A stretch of DNA of 64,000 nucleotides from Saussurea involucrata (taxonomy: Eukaryota > Streptophyta > Magnoliopsida > Asterales > Asteraceae): positions 92,526,295 to 92,590,294 of the forward strand of contig CM066327.1 in NCBI GenBank assembly GCA_033807775.1. The letters run 5' to 3'. The notes under the pieces were generated by a model. That model was not told the origin of the DNA. It made no database searches and saw nothing but the letters and a program-made list of their open reading frames with translations. The translations under genes and the position numbers were made by a program. Of the stretch, positions 1 through 10,575 are shown piece after piece (within the stretch, counting starts at the first letter, position 1; every line of letters begins with the position of its first letter).

Positions 1-1330
1 GTGGGTAAAAAAATCAGCCGCAATAGGGACTATTTGGATGTTGTTTCGAGACTGTTTTGGGCCATGTTTAGAGGATGTTTAGAGATGTCAGTAGTAGCTT
101 ACCTGGTGAGCATAGCAAGAACCAAAAATCTTATTTGGTGAGGGAGAACATTCATAACCGATTAGTGCTTAATGTTATCCGATATGGTAATTGAGGTTGA
201 TGGGTTTCTGGTATGCATTTGGTAAAAGACCCCTTAATCTCTTTTTCGTTCTAATAAATTGAATTTCAATTGCTCCCATTTGTTCTTCCATAACATGCCA
301 AGCAACAAGAAAAATCTACATGTTTGATATTTATTGCTGCACTATTTGTTTCAAGCCAATTATTGTTTATGACGGAAAATACATGATTTTGACGTCATTA
401 TTTTAAACAACCAAAAGTATTTGATAACTACATCTTTTGATTGGAAAAGTTTCCTTAGAACACACATCATTAATGATTTTTTTTGGTTTGTAATCACTCA
501 AACCCGCATGCATAGATACAATTTACTATGATTTAAGCATATATCATGTCAACTTCAATTCTTCAGAAGATAACATCATGTTCGCAGATCGTTCATGGTT
601 CAAACAGTTGCTTATGCAAATTGGAAATTCAACCATCCCTAAACTTGGAAAACAATTGCATATGGTAAACATTTTCTGTCATCATTTTCATTTTAGTGGG
701 TAAACTTAAACGACTTTCTGCAAATGAATTGGGACACAAATTTCATCACTTTAGTATTTATTCGTTAAGTGATATATTATGTTTCATTGACTTAATACAA
801 GAATGAAGTATTATGTATTTGATCCTTTCAAATTATCCATATTTATTCGTCAAGTTTTGGACAAGTTTTTTGGAAATTGTTGTAATCAAAGGTTTGATCT
901 TTCTTCTGTTCCATTTTAATTTCTTGCTGCAAACTAGATGTATTTGTATTTGACTAATATTCTAAAATTCATTTTTTGGCTACTTTTGTCTTGCAATTCT
1001 TGAAAAGGGGCCATGTTCTGTGAATTTTTTCCTGTTCTTTTATGATTTAGGTGAATTATTTCCAGGTTTCAGGTTAAAAAGGAACAAAATTTTCCAGCTT
1101 TTGGAGCCATTGGTATTCTTTGCCACCGTTTTCTTTTCTTAATCATCCCTGTCTAAAAGAATTATCTATTTATATTTACATTTGGTATAAAACTTTGATT
1201 GCAATGACTTGGTTGTATGTGTGATTGATTGCTTCATGTGTTTGTTTAAACTTTTTATGTAAATGGAAGTTCACCCTCCTACATAATGATGCTAATTTTG
1301 ATACTCACTTCCATTTTATGCTTCTACCAG

Positions 1331-2462
1331 GATGTCTAGGCTCTGGAGGTCCATGTTGTGGCTATATCCTGGGATCTATGAGGTACGAAAAGTTATGATG
1401 TGCTATTTCTATTCGCTTTTATCTTGTACCTTATAGGGAACGAAGAACATCTATTAGTTCTCCATAATTTCTACAAAATGGATAAGCAAAAAAAATCCCC
1501 CAAGAATATTCTTCGAGGCGATAGATGATACAACTTTTTAAATGATAATGCATGTACATACCATTGAGGCATCATGGGTTTTTCTTTTCTTCTCATTATG
1601 GGCGGGGTGGGGTCTTCAAACAGCTTTAGACGACTTGGGGGCCGTTTACTAGATGCTTATCTGGGTAAGCACTTACCAAGGCACATTATCTTACCGGATG
1701 AATATTACAAGGACCAAAAATGGTGGTTTCCTTGAACAATAAAAAGATCAAGGTCTGGTTGTTTGATCTGACTATCTTGTGTGGTTGATCATACGAATTT
1801 ATGAGCGTTGGAGTGCTTTTGGTTTAATGGTGTTTGACCTGACCTTATGGACTTCATAGACTATTTAGTTGTCTGTTCACCACAAAGTCAACAAAATCTG
1901 TTTCAAAACAAATAAAGACATGGTCGTTTGTAGTAGCTAAGATGTAATCTTGCGGGAGATTATGACCTTATGGTTTAGGTCTTTACAATCTATTCTATGC
2001 TTGTAGAATCATGTGTTTAGATGCTATCTTATAACCCAATGCAGCTGGTTGTACCAATAACCTTAAATCGTTAAACCATGGTGGAAGTTACTTGTATCTC
2101 AGAACTTTGAGCTTATAATAAGTTCACAAATCTATTATTCTATTCATATGATAGAAACTTGTAGCGTTGAGTTTCATCCGTATCCATATCATATTTGTTT
2201 GTGATGAAATCTTATTGTTACTCCTTTGGTATTTTGAAGTTGAACACAGATTGATCTTCAAGAATGGCAGAAGAAATTCTTTTACTATGACTCCAGTGTA
2301 CCTCTTTTTGATTGCAATTTTTTTACAAGTTGAAATGGATGCAAGTAATTTGAATAAAATGTTCTTTTATGGTATTATATATGCAATCTAACCAATTTCA
2401 TTGTTGTTTTGCAGGCCAACAAATTAGGCTTTGTGATGGGCGTGGCACTATGGGAAATCTGA
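1331..2462 (+). pseudogene. Two possible exon fragments of an unidentified gene
   Basis: Block 1331-1382 is preceded by TCTACCAG and followed by GTACGA. One frame reads GCLGSGGPCCGYILGSMR, a Gly/Cys-rich stretch that looks more like coding than noise. Block 2415-2462 follows TTTTGCAG and reads ANKLGFVMGVALWEI before a stop. I cannot name the family and do not know that the blocks belong together. They could be scraps captured by a Helitron, whose likely 3' end lies at 3757, or chance splice-like sites in AT-rich DNA. Confidence is low. Confidence 0.2.
1637..1700. mobile_element. Possible hAT-type MITE end
   Basis: GGGGGCCGTTTACTAGATGC followed by a CTTAT..GGTAAGC..TTACC run resembles the terminal inverted repeats of plant hAT MITEs. 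The same words recur, diverged, at both ends of 2831-3118. No partner end or target duplication was found here. Confidence 0.25.
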
Positions 2463-2830
2463 TTGTTACATTAGTTGCAAATCCTTATTCTTCCTACTGT
2501 TTTCAGTCATTTGTTAGTGCAGTTCTGATGTACGACTCACTTGTAGATAAAGATGACAGTTGCTTAGGTGAATGAAACATATGGTAAACAATATTTTTTT
2601 TTACTTCAAACACTCAGACATGACTTACTTGAACGAAAGTTTGTAACTGATTTCTTGGCTAATTGATTTAATGAGAAATAGTTACACTACTTCACCAATT
2701 TTCAATCTACGATAAGATTGGATTGGTTTAAATATATTGGATTTTAAACTTTCATACAATTTTCCGTCGATTGGCCGCAACTAGGAACATAACTCTTATT
2801 TATTCAAATGTATTAATATGTAAAAACTAA

Positions 2831-3118
2831 AGGGTTGCTTACTAAACGCTTACTCGATCATTTACTGTACTAGAAGAACATGACAAAGGACCGAGAATCT
2901 TATCCAGTAAGAGTGATGATAAGGACGAGAGTATTGTCCGGTACGTGAGGGTAACGACTTGTTAAGAATGGATAGCCTTCCCCGGTAAAAGCTTACCAAG
3001 TAAATTGTATAATCCGATACCGTTTCGATGGACTACAATTTTACAAGCTAAAGTAGATTATAGTGTTGAATGTTAACAGTAAGCGCTTACCATGCAAGTG
3101 TTTGGGTAAATGGCCTCT
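2831..3118. mobile_element. Possible hAT-type MITE, about 290 bp
   Basis: The left end AGGGTTGCTTACTAAACGCT and the reverse complement of the right end (AGAGGCCATTTACCCAAACA) are diverged versions of one terminal repeat. Both are followed inward by GGTAAGCGCTTACC-like words. There is no coding capacity. I could not find a clean 8-bp target duplication, so the exact borders are uncertain. Confidence 0.3.
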
Positions 3119-3723
3119 AATTGTAAATATATGGTCGAGGATCATTATTCAAGCATTTAGTACAAATTTGGCCGGGTACGTGGTTTTTGCTCAAAAAAAG
3201 AATTACATGAAACAATTTCATCATATGAAACACTTTCATGAAACAATTTCATTCAATTAAACATTGAAAACAACAGTTTATACAGTTTGTTAGATTTCTC
3301 TGGTAGTGAAAAGCATCTTCCGCTACAGGTCGAGTCGTGGTTATGAATTGCATTTTATTTTTAAATCTAAATTATTTAAATTATAAATATAAATATTCAA
3401 TTAAGTAAGTTATACTTAAAAGACAGGAGTTTGCAATTCATTTTCAACCAACTTGTGATTTCTATTATGTTCAAACATAAAATAAGAAAGTGAATTAAAT
3501 TTCTGTTCTTGGTTTACAATAATTTTTTTTAAACTTAGGTATACAACTTGCTACATACATACAATTTTTTAAGACTTTAAACTCCATAAAAACTAACTGA
3601 AACACGTTCAATTTAAAGACAAAAGATAATTCCTACTTAACATTGTAAAATACTACATAAATTTATGTTTTCCAACGAAAAATTGAATTTATTTTTGTTC
3701 TCTGTTACAAGAAATTTGGCATT

Positions 3724-3757
3724 CCGTGCATTGCACGGGTAGATAGCTATTAGCTAG
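3724..3757 (+). mobile_element. Probable Helitron 3' terminus
   Basis: A near-perfect hairpin CCGTGCATTGCACGG (3724-3738) is followed 15 nt later by CTAG and then T (3754-3758). Helitrons end in CTRR with a short GC-rich hairpin just upstream and insert next to a T, so the layout fits well. The 5' TC terminus could not be located by reading, so the element's length and cargo are unknown. Confidence 0.5.
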
Positions 3758-4191
3758 TATATATATATCTATTACTACCTTATAATACATATATGTAAAA
3801 ACTCTTAATTACTACCCACAAAGCACATGGTACAATCATTTTATGCATACATTCAAAAAATCTATGAACTTACAACTTTTTAAGTTTGATGTACATCTTG
3901 TTGAAGCAAGCAGCTATTTTCAGAAAGGTCAAATGTACCAGAACAGCTGTTTTCAGACTAACTTTTTAAGTGTGATGCTTTTACCCAGAAGTACACACCA
4001 ACCTTGCAGTCCTTTTCCACCTCTTTCAGCTCCAATCTCCATGAAGTACAGATTCTACAGATTTTATTTTGATATTTGCCGGATGTTTTGTTGAATGTAA
4101 CAAGCAAACCTCAACTTTTAAGCTCCCATAAAAGAACCTTTGGACTATAAGGCTTGCTCCCATAAAACCCCCCCTGAATTTGTAGTATATA

Positions 4192-4294
4192 ACAAGCTCC
4201 AGCTCCATTTTGAATGATCTGTAAGGTAAGAAATCCCAACGAGACTCATCAGTTACAAGCTCCAGCTCCATTTTGAATGATCTGTAAGGTAAGA
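4192..4294. repeat. 40-bp direct repeat, 63-bp period
   Basis: The same approximately 40 bases beginning ACAAGCTCCAGCTCC occur at 4192-4231 and 4255-4294. Each ends in a donor-like GGTAAGA. There is no coding evidence. Confidence 0.7.
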
Positions 4295-4709
4295 TATCGA
4301 ATGGTTTCCTTTAACAACAGATTTTTACTTACTTTTTAACAACATATCGAATGGTTGCTTCATCTTGTAGGTACGAAAGAAAACCTCAGAGCATTGAAGC
4401 TCTACTCTTTACTTTGCTCCATTTTGCTTTGTCTAATAAGGTACGACACCCCCTTCATCTGTATGGTAAAATCAGAGAAAGCAACAAATCATTTCTATTT
4501 TGCTTCAAATACATATATAACTACAATTAATAAAATGATATGATATCATCATTTAAGTTCTTATCCAGAGGTCAAAGTTTCCACTTCTGAACATAGTTTT
4601 AGTTATTTCGCTTGATATATCAGATATACATAGAGAAACATCTTCCAACTTTCTCTTTTAGAATAGCCATAAAAATTTAAACGACAAACACAACCTCCAA
4701 ATCACCTTT

Positions 4710-4964
4710 TGTTAGAGCATTGTTGTATTCAAGATTTACTGTAAAGTCAATGTACTGTATGAGTCTATACAGTATTGTGAATGCCTTTATACCTTGTATG
4801 TCATGGGTATAAATAGGCTTGTCTAGTTCATTTGTTAGAAAGCCTTTGTAATCTTTTAGAAACCTTTTGTAATCCTTTGAGCTCAATACATGGATGACAT
4901 ATTTGCTCTCTAGATTCTCTCTCACTACATTCATATCTTATTGCTAGAGATCTGGGATTTATCA
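4710..4964 (+). repeat. 5' LTR of gag-only element 1
   Basis: It begins TGTTAGAGCATTG and ends GGGATTTATCA. A TATA-like GGTATAAATAGG lies in the middle. The PBS follows two bases after the end. Confidence 0.93.
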
Positions 4965-4966
4965 AT

Positions 4967-4978
4967 TGGTATCAGAGC
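4967..4978 (+). promoter_or_regulatory. Primer-binding site (initiator tRNA-Met)
   Basis: TGGTATCAGAGC is the classic plant Copia PBS, complementary to the 3' end of initiator tRNA-Met. It lies directly after the 5' LTR. Confidence 0.9.
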
Positions 4979-5409
4979 TAAACAGAAGATTCAAGCAAAT
5001 CGAAGAGCAAATTGAAGAAATTTTACACTAAGTGCTCAAGAATTCGGACCACTCATCTTTTACTGTTCATCTGAAGTCTTATCATCCAGACATGAAGTTT
5101 TTCCAGATTTTGAGTTTTTGAATCAATTCTTTGCATCATTGCATTCGGATTTGCTTCCTGAACACTTTTAATTCTTGGATTAACATCAAAATCTGCACAG
5201 AATTGACAGATCTGATCGATTCTTGATTTTTTTTTCGAAAACTTCAAGATCACTGTTTTGATCTTATTCTGTTCAAATTGATCGAATTGTGAATTGCAAT
5301 CAACAGAAAAAGTGTGCGGATTTCAATTACGAACAATTTGATATAAGATTCATCACAATTGATCAAGAATTGAAGAAGTTATGGCAGATTAAGTGATTTT
5401 GAAGTTCGA

Positions 5410-5850
5410 AGTGCAGAATTCGGATCATTCTTGGTGAATTCGGATCATTCAAAGAGAATTCGGAACATTCATAGAGAATTCGGATTGTTCTTGGCATCAT
5501 AAGTGTAGAATTCGACTCAAGAAGAATTCGAATTCATAGAATTCGAATCCTATTAGATTCGAATTGTAGAGAATTCGAACCCTTGTGGATTCGAATTGGA
5601 TGAATTCGAACCCTTATGGATTCGAATTGGATGAATTCGAACCCTTATGGATTCGAATTGGTTGAATTCGAACCTAAGTACATTCGAATTGAGTGAATTC
5701 GAACCAAGTTAAGTCCGAATTGGGTGAATTCGAACCAAGTTAAGTTCGAATTGATTGAATTCGAACCCTTATTCATCCGAATTCATTGAATTCGAATCCT
5801 TATACATCCGAATTCATTGAATTCGAACCCTTATACATTCGAATTCATTG
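5410..5850 (+). repeat. Leader array of GAATTCGAA repeats
   Basis: About 440 bp between PBS and gag is built of imperfect units of 30-35 bp around GAATTCGAACCCTTA and GGATTCGAATTGGATG. I count about 20 GAATTC words. Alternate units carry TTCGAA in both orientations, so neighbouring units could pair into hairpins in RNA. An A-run and a T-run follow at about 5852-5892. The related element at 41889 has an equivalent array with different words. Confidence 0.9.
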
Positions 5851-6028
5851 ATTAAAAAAAAAAAAAAAAAGAGTTTTTTTAAAAAAAAAATTATCCCGAA
5901 ATTTTTCCTATAGTGTATTTCATACACTGTAAGAGCTTTTCAAGAAAAAAATTTATATAATTTTTTTGTGTATTTTCATACACTGTCTGCTTGATCTTCT
6001 GAACGATCAATTTCTAGCAATATTCAAA

Positions 6029-7807
6029 ATGGTTTTACAACAAGTTATTGTTAAAAGCAGTGGTGAAGATTTGAAGCAAACTCTGAAAAAGGAGATTCCT
6101 CCAATTGCAAAAGTTTTTGTTAAACCAAATGTAAAGTTGCAACAAGTCATTATAACAGAAACATCTGTTAATTCACATGTATCTGTTAAACCAAATAATG
6201 AAGTGTTGCAACAAGTCATAATAACAAAAACACCTCCCAAGCCACTTGAAAAAGCTAAGGCAAATAATGGAATTTTGCAACAAGTTATTTTATCAGAAAC
6301 ATCTCCTATATCAGAAACTCCTGTTAAAGATAATGCTTCAAATTCTTCAACTCCTGTTTAAAATAAAGCATTGGAAGAAGAAAATGTTGATCTGAAAAGA
6401 CAAATTTTAGACATTTCTTCTTCAAATGCTAAACTTACTAAAAGAATAACTGATCTTGAAGTTTATATTGCAGATCTTGAAGCAAAGGAAGATAACTCAA
6501 GTCTGCACGATCAAATCGAGAATCTTCAAGAGAAAGTAACAACTCTTCAAAAAGAAAATGCCGATTTGAAGAGTAGAGAAGAAAAAAGAGTGAAGTGGAA
6601 CTTAAAGTTACATGCTCAATTAAAAGAAGTTAAAGATATAGGGAAATTTTTGGACAGTGAAAATGCCGATCTAAAGAGAAAACTGTCTAATTTTTCTTTT
6701 GAAGAAAAGAAAGTTTTTGAAGAAAAGAAAGAGACTGAGCTGAAATGTATAAAACTTTCAAAACAAGTTTCAAACTTTGAGAAAGTTTTATTTTTAGAAA
6801 AAGACAAGCTCGAAAAAGAAAGAGCTAAATTTGAAACTGAACGAAATTTTTTTGATATCAAAAGTTCTGAACTTTCCGTGAAAATCTCTGAATTAGAAAA
6901 TCTTTTGGAAAAGGAAAGAAAAGATTTCACGGAAAAGCAAAATCTCTTTGAAAAGGAAAGTAAAACCCTTAAAAAGAAAAATATGGAAATTTTCAAAGAG
7001 ATTACTGATAAAAGAAAGTTTTTGGAAAAAGATTTTGAATCGGAACGCGAATATTTTGAAGATGTGATTCTTAATCTTACCAAAAGATTATCTGGTTTAT
7101 CAGCTGATATTATGAAGGATCAGTTGATCAAATCTGATCTCCAAAAGAAATTTGATCTAATTTCTAAAGAGAAAAATGTTTTAATAAACAAAGTCAAAGA
7201 ACTTGTAGACGTCATTTTTAAATTTGATGTCTCAAAGCAGGCTAGTCATAATTCTATCTTTCAGACTCCATTTGTTGATTCAAATGATTCTGAATGCTCT
7301 TTTAAAACTGCTTCAAGTTCAAGTTTTAAAAACATTTCTTCTAAACAATTTAATAGATCAACATATTTCTCAAAATGTCGGATTCGTTCAACAAATCTCT
7401 TCTATAATCCTCTGTATGATAAATCAGATAACAAAACAAAAGTGCCTAAAGTTAATACTTCCAAACCTGAAGAAGTTCCAGTCTTCAAGAGGGTGAAGAT
7501 GGAATGGAGAATCAAAGGCACAACAGTTCCAAAGAAAGAAGTGCCAAAATCATCTGTATCCACATCAAATGAAAAGAAGAACAATGCGCCAAAAGGTAAA
7601 TCTTATGCTAAACCTAATCCTATTTATTCTGTAAATCATCTGATTAGGTTGGCACATAAGAAAATCTGTTGTTCTTACTGTGGATCAAATGATTTTGTGC
7701 ATAAAGATTATACTTCTTATTGGTATGGTTCTTACAGTATTCCTTGTAAGAAATCTACACCTAACCCACTAGGACCCAAGTGCCATTGGGTACCAAAATC
7801 TGCTTAA
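6029..7807 (+). CDS. Gag-like coiled-coil protein, one in-frame stop
   Basis: An ATG at 6029 opens a frame that runs to 7807, broken only by a TAA at 6359-6361. The first about 110 residues contain four spaced copies of LQQVI(I/L). The part after the stop (about 480 residues) is highly charged, with Lys/Glu/Leu heptads predicting a long coiled coil. Near the end is a degenerate knuckle (CSYCGSNDFVHKD), and the C-terminus is GPKCHWVPKSA, the Gag C-terminal motif of plant Copia. It resembles the coiled-coil half of Sirevirus Gag without the N-terminal UBN2-type domain. It likely binds RNA or assembles in particles made by a helper element. The stop may be read through, or the second part may start at an internal ATG. 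Parts of it match the ORF at 43468-44146. Confidence 0.75.
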
Positions 7808-8532
7808 TCTGTTTTGCAGGTTCATCATGTGTTGTACTGAATTGTAGATACATACCACACACATGTCTGAAAACAGAAGAGAAGCGGTGGATTTGTTTTT
7901 TGAAGAATATTTGTACCATTAAGGGGGAGACAAAGAATGTTGGCTTTTGAACATATCAGTTCAAAACCCGTGCTTCAACGACTATGGCTTCTGGACAAAT
8001 CAGTTCAGGACCCGTACTTCAACGACTAAGACTTCTAAACAAATCAGTTTAGAACTCACACTTCTCAGGTGATATCCTTAACTGTCACATCTTTTTGTTT
8101 CAAGGAACGTGGTAAAAGGTAACATTGGATTATATTTTGTTTCTACCACTTTGAAAATTTGAATCTTTACAAATTTAATTCAATGAGATAAAATTTTCAA
8201 TTTTCACTCAATGAATTAAATGTGTGCTAAAAGATGATTTTACAAGTGTTTTTGTTTTATCTGAGTTATATTTGTTTCATCTTTCACCTCTGAAATAAAT
8301 CGAAAGGTCAGCAAAACATGAATGAAATTATGCTGAATGCTCAAAGATATGTGAATCTGGACTTATATAGAATATAATGCTCAAAAAGCCTATTTATCAG
8401 AATGATGAATGGAAACGAAAATATGGGGGAAGCACTATGATTAAGAACCAAGTGATTGAGATATCATTCATATTTTGTGATGGAAATTCGAACTTATATA
8501 GAATATCATTTAGTTTGAAAGTTTGTGCCTGT

Positions 8533-8805
8533 GGCCTTTCTGGTTTGGGAGAGTAAGTCCTAAGGGGTGCTCGACACCTAGTCCCTAAGATCAACTGGTC
8601 TGGGATCGGCTGACCCAAATCCTGCAATAGAACCAGATAGAAAGCCATGTTCTACTGGTACAAATGGGTTTAAGATATATCGATGTGGCCTTTCTGGTTT
8701 GGGAAATTAAGTTCTAAGGGGTGCTCGACACCTAGCACCTAAGGCCAACTGGTCTGGGATCTGCTAACCCAAATCCTTCTATAGAACCAGATAGAAAGTC
8801 ATGTT
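8533..8805 (+). repeat. About 119-bp direct duplication, 154-bp period
   Basis: Copies at 8533-8651 and 8687-8805 both start GGCCTTTCTGGTTTGGGA and include GGGGTGCTCGACACCTAG. They are clearly diverged, so the duplication predates this insertion. Confidence 0.8.
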
Positions 8806-8838
8806 TAACGGTGTATCTTATTCTTACTAAACTTTTTG

Positions 8839-8962
8839 ATCAAAAGATGCCAATGAGCACAAAATCAAAAGATGCCAATGCGCACAAAATCAAAAGATGC
8901 CAATGAGCACAAAATCAAAAGATTCAAATGTGCCCAATATTAAAAGATGCCAAAGAGTACAC
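8839..8962 (+). repeat. Minisatellite, about five 25-bp units
   Basis: The units follow ATCAAAAGATGCCAATGAGC plus ACAAA. The last two units are degenerate. Confidence 0.85.
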
Positions 8963-10068
8963 ATCTCTTGAAACTTGGGGAAAATACAAAGTCGCGATAA
9001 ACCCGTAAATTTGTGAAAATTCTGATTTTGGACAAATAGTGTGAGTAGAGCAAAGTATTCTTATATGTTTTAGAATTGCATATGCTTGAAGCTAATCATA
9101 TTTCGCATGCTAGCACACCAAATAGATTTAATAAAGGGGTTGAAACTGAACATTTTTAACTTGATATACAATGATGATTTGTTCTTGAATCCAAACACAT
9201 GCATTTGATTTCAGTTGATTGAAAAATTTGTTAAATTTCATTAAGCTGAATTTCTTTTATAAAGTTTTCAAATGATCAAATGTTTGTAGTTATAAAATAA
9301 AATTCAATGAATGTTATTTTCCTTGTGTAAATTTGTTTTAAAATTTGTGCTACAATTTCAAATACTGTACATTATTGAAATATATGCATACTTTCAGGGG
9401 GAGAAAATAAATTGCTCCAGAATTCTTATTTTGAGGGGGAGCAAGGTTATTCTGTAAGGAGGAGATTGTTAGCAATACTCAAAGACACGACTGAAATTGA
9501 AAATGGTTTTCGATGCTCACCATCATCGAAAAAGGGGGAGAAAAGTTTAATTTCAATTTCATGTCAAAGAATTTTCAAATCAAAGATATTTCAAGTCAAA
9601 GATTCGTGAACAAAGACTGAAGATTGGGGAGAAGGATCATGTGAAGTCCAAATGTTGCTGAATTTGGTTATCTTAGTTCTGAGTGGTTATCGGAATGCGC
9701 TTACACCTAAAAGTTCAACAATGTGGATGGTTTCACATCTTTCTGATCCAAACTCTAATCGTTTCTGATTTATCTTGTTCCGAATTGATGATTCTATATA
9801 AAGATATGAAATCCATGTTCAAGACTTGAAGACAATCTGTTGAAGATTGTATTGAAGAAGGTTGATTTTTCAAAGAAAAAGACAATGACTTTTCATGTTT
9901 GTCTGAAGATTCTTCAAAGCTGAGTTCTTAAAGAGTGTCAAAGCATATAGTTCGCCGTGAACTAGTGGAGATAAAGCTATTTGAAGATGGTTTGATAGAG
10001 TGTCTGTTTGAGAAGATTGACTTTACAAAGAGCTGAAGACTGCTGTTATTTTTTTTAAATCTTGAATC

Positions 10069-10080
10069 CAAAGGGGGAGA
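10069..10080 (+). promoter_or_regulatory. Terminal polypurine tract
   Basis: AAAGGGGGAGA lies immediately before the 3' LTR, where plus-strand DNA synthesis would be primed. Confidence 0.85.
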
Positions 10081-10081
10081 T

Positions 10082-10336
10082 TGTTAGAGCATTGTTGTAT
10101 TCAAGATTTACTGTAAAGTCAATGTACTGTATGAGTCTATACAGTATTGTGAATGCCTTTATACCTTGTATGTCATGGGTATAAATAGGCTTGTCTAGTT
10201 CATTTGTTAGAAAGCTTTTGTAATCTTTTAGAAACCTTTTGTAATCCTTTGAGCTCAATACATGGATGACATATTTGCTCTCTAGATTCTCTCTCACTAC
10301 ATTCATATCTTATTGCTAGAGATCTGGGATTTATCA
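10082..10336 (+). repeat. 3' LTR of gag-only element 1
   Basis: It is 255 bp, identical to the 5' LTR except for one base seen by eye, and is followed by CCTTT, the right target duplication. Confidence 0.93.
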
Positions 10337-10488
10337 CCTTTAATTCCCAAAATGTTTGACCAGAGCCAACAGCTAACAGCTAAACGTTGTTACAAAATAA
10401 TATCCAAAAGAAGTAAAGAAACAAGAATAAAGAGAATAACCCAATATTTGAAGTTTCTACATGTGTCAAATAATGATCGAAGACCTAC

Positions 10489-10575
10489 TTGAAAGTACGT
10501 TTGCTACCAGCATCCTCGTGAGGCTCTTCTATGACAAACCGCAATAATTGTTCAACCTGAACTCTATCCCGCAAG
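10489..10575 (-). pseudogene. Isolated exon of a SAPS-domain (PP6/SIT4 phosphatase regulatory subunit) gene
   Basis: On the minus strand a perfect acceptor (pyrimidine run then TTTTTCCAG) precedes an 87-bp open exon. It reads LRDRVQVEQLLRFVIEEP and continues to SKRTF, followed by the good donor GTAGGT. I recognise this as the conserved N-terminal SAPS region of plant serine/threonine phosphatase 6 regulatory subunit proteins, which bind the SIT4/PP6 catalytic subunit. The frame is intact, but I find neither the upstream nor the downstream exon in the flanking host-like DNA. Part of its 3' border is duplicated at 10698-10725. It is therefore probably a captured or relict exon. A gene with very long introns, with the gag-only element inserted in one of them, is not excluded. 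Confidence 0.65.

Larger units (their letters stand above)
1..4704. other. AT-rich host-like DNA, no confirmed gene
   Basis: This stretch lies outside the recognisable LTR elements. It is AT-rich with short open frames only, none of which resembles a protein family I know. It contains two exon-like blocks, two MITE-like segments, a Helitron-like 3' terminus and a short direct repeat, listed separately. I see nothing nameable in 1-1330, 1383-1636, 1701-2414, 2463-2830, 3119-3720, 3759-4191 and 4295-4704. A word of about 28 bases at 3834-3861 recurs near 10613-10640, beyond the gag-only element, so the pre-insertion locus had internal duplications. Confidence 0.6.
7808..10068 (+). other. Non-coding 3' half of gag-only element 1, multiple polypurine tracts
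   Basis: About 2.3 kb without a credible ORF occupies the place where pol would be. It contains several AGGGGGAGA-type tracts (near 7921, 9398, 9434 and 9531) in addition to the terminal one. Extra polypurine tracts are a known Sirevirus trait. It also holds a direct duplication and a minisatellite, listed separately. Confidence 0.75.
4710..10336 (+). mobile_element. Gag-only (TR-GAG type) Copia element 1, complete and young
   Basis: This is a 5627-bp element with two 255-bp LTRs, a PBS for initiator tRNA-Met, one gag-like ORF, no protease, integrase or RT, and a terminal polypurine tract. It is flanked by the 5-bp target duplication CCTTT (4705-4709 and 10337-10341). The LTRs differ at one base that I can see (a C/T in GAAAGCC versus GAAAGCT), so the insertion is recent. 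With no pol it must use enzymes of another Copia element. The ORF ends in the WVPK motif and stop/CAG junction found at the gag-pol border of the full elements here, which suggests origin by loss of pol. It sits in host-like DNA about 150 bp from the SAPS exon. Confidence 0.9.

Noticed and set aside
2167..2575. Two overlapping short open frames as genes
   Set aside because: AT-rich, hydrophobic, no domain, no start context. Only a splice-like acceptor at 2414 suggests anything coding.
4967..4978. A tRNA-Met gene
   Set aside because: Only the 12-base complement of the tRNA 3' end is present; it is a primer-binding site next to an LTR.
5410..5850. Regular repeats resembling a CRISPR array
   Set aside because: The units are imperfect, have no unique spacers, and sit in the leader of a plant retrotransposon with clear LTRs.
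6616..7083. Minus-strand 155-codon frame rich in Ser/Phe
   Set aside because: It is the mirror of the Lys/Glu-rich coiled-coil ORF on the plus strand; composition explains the lack of stops.
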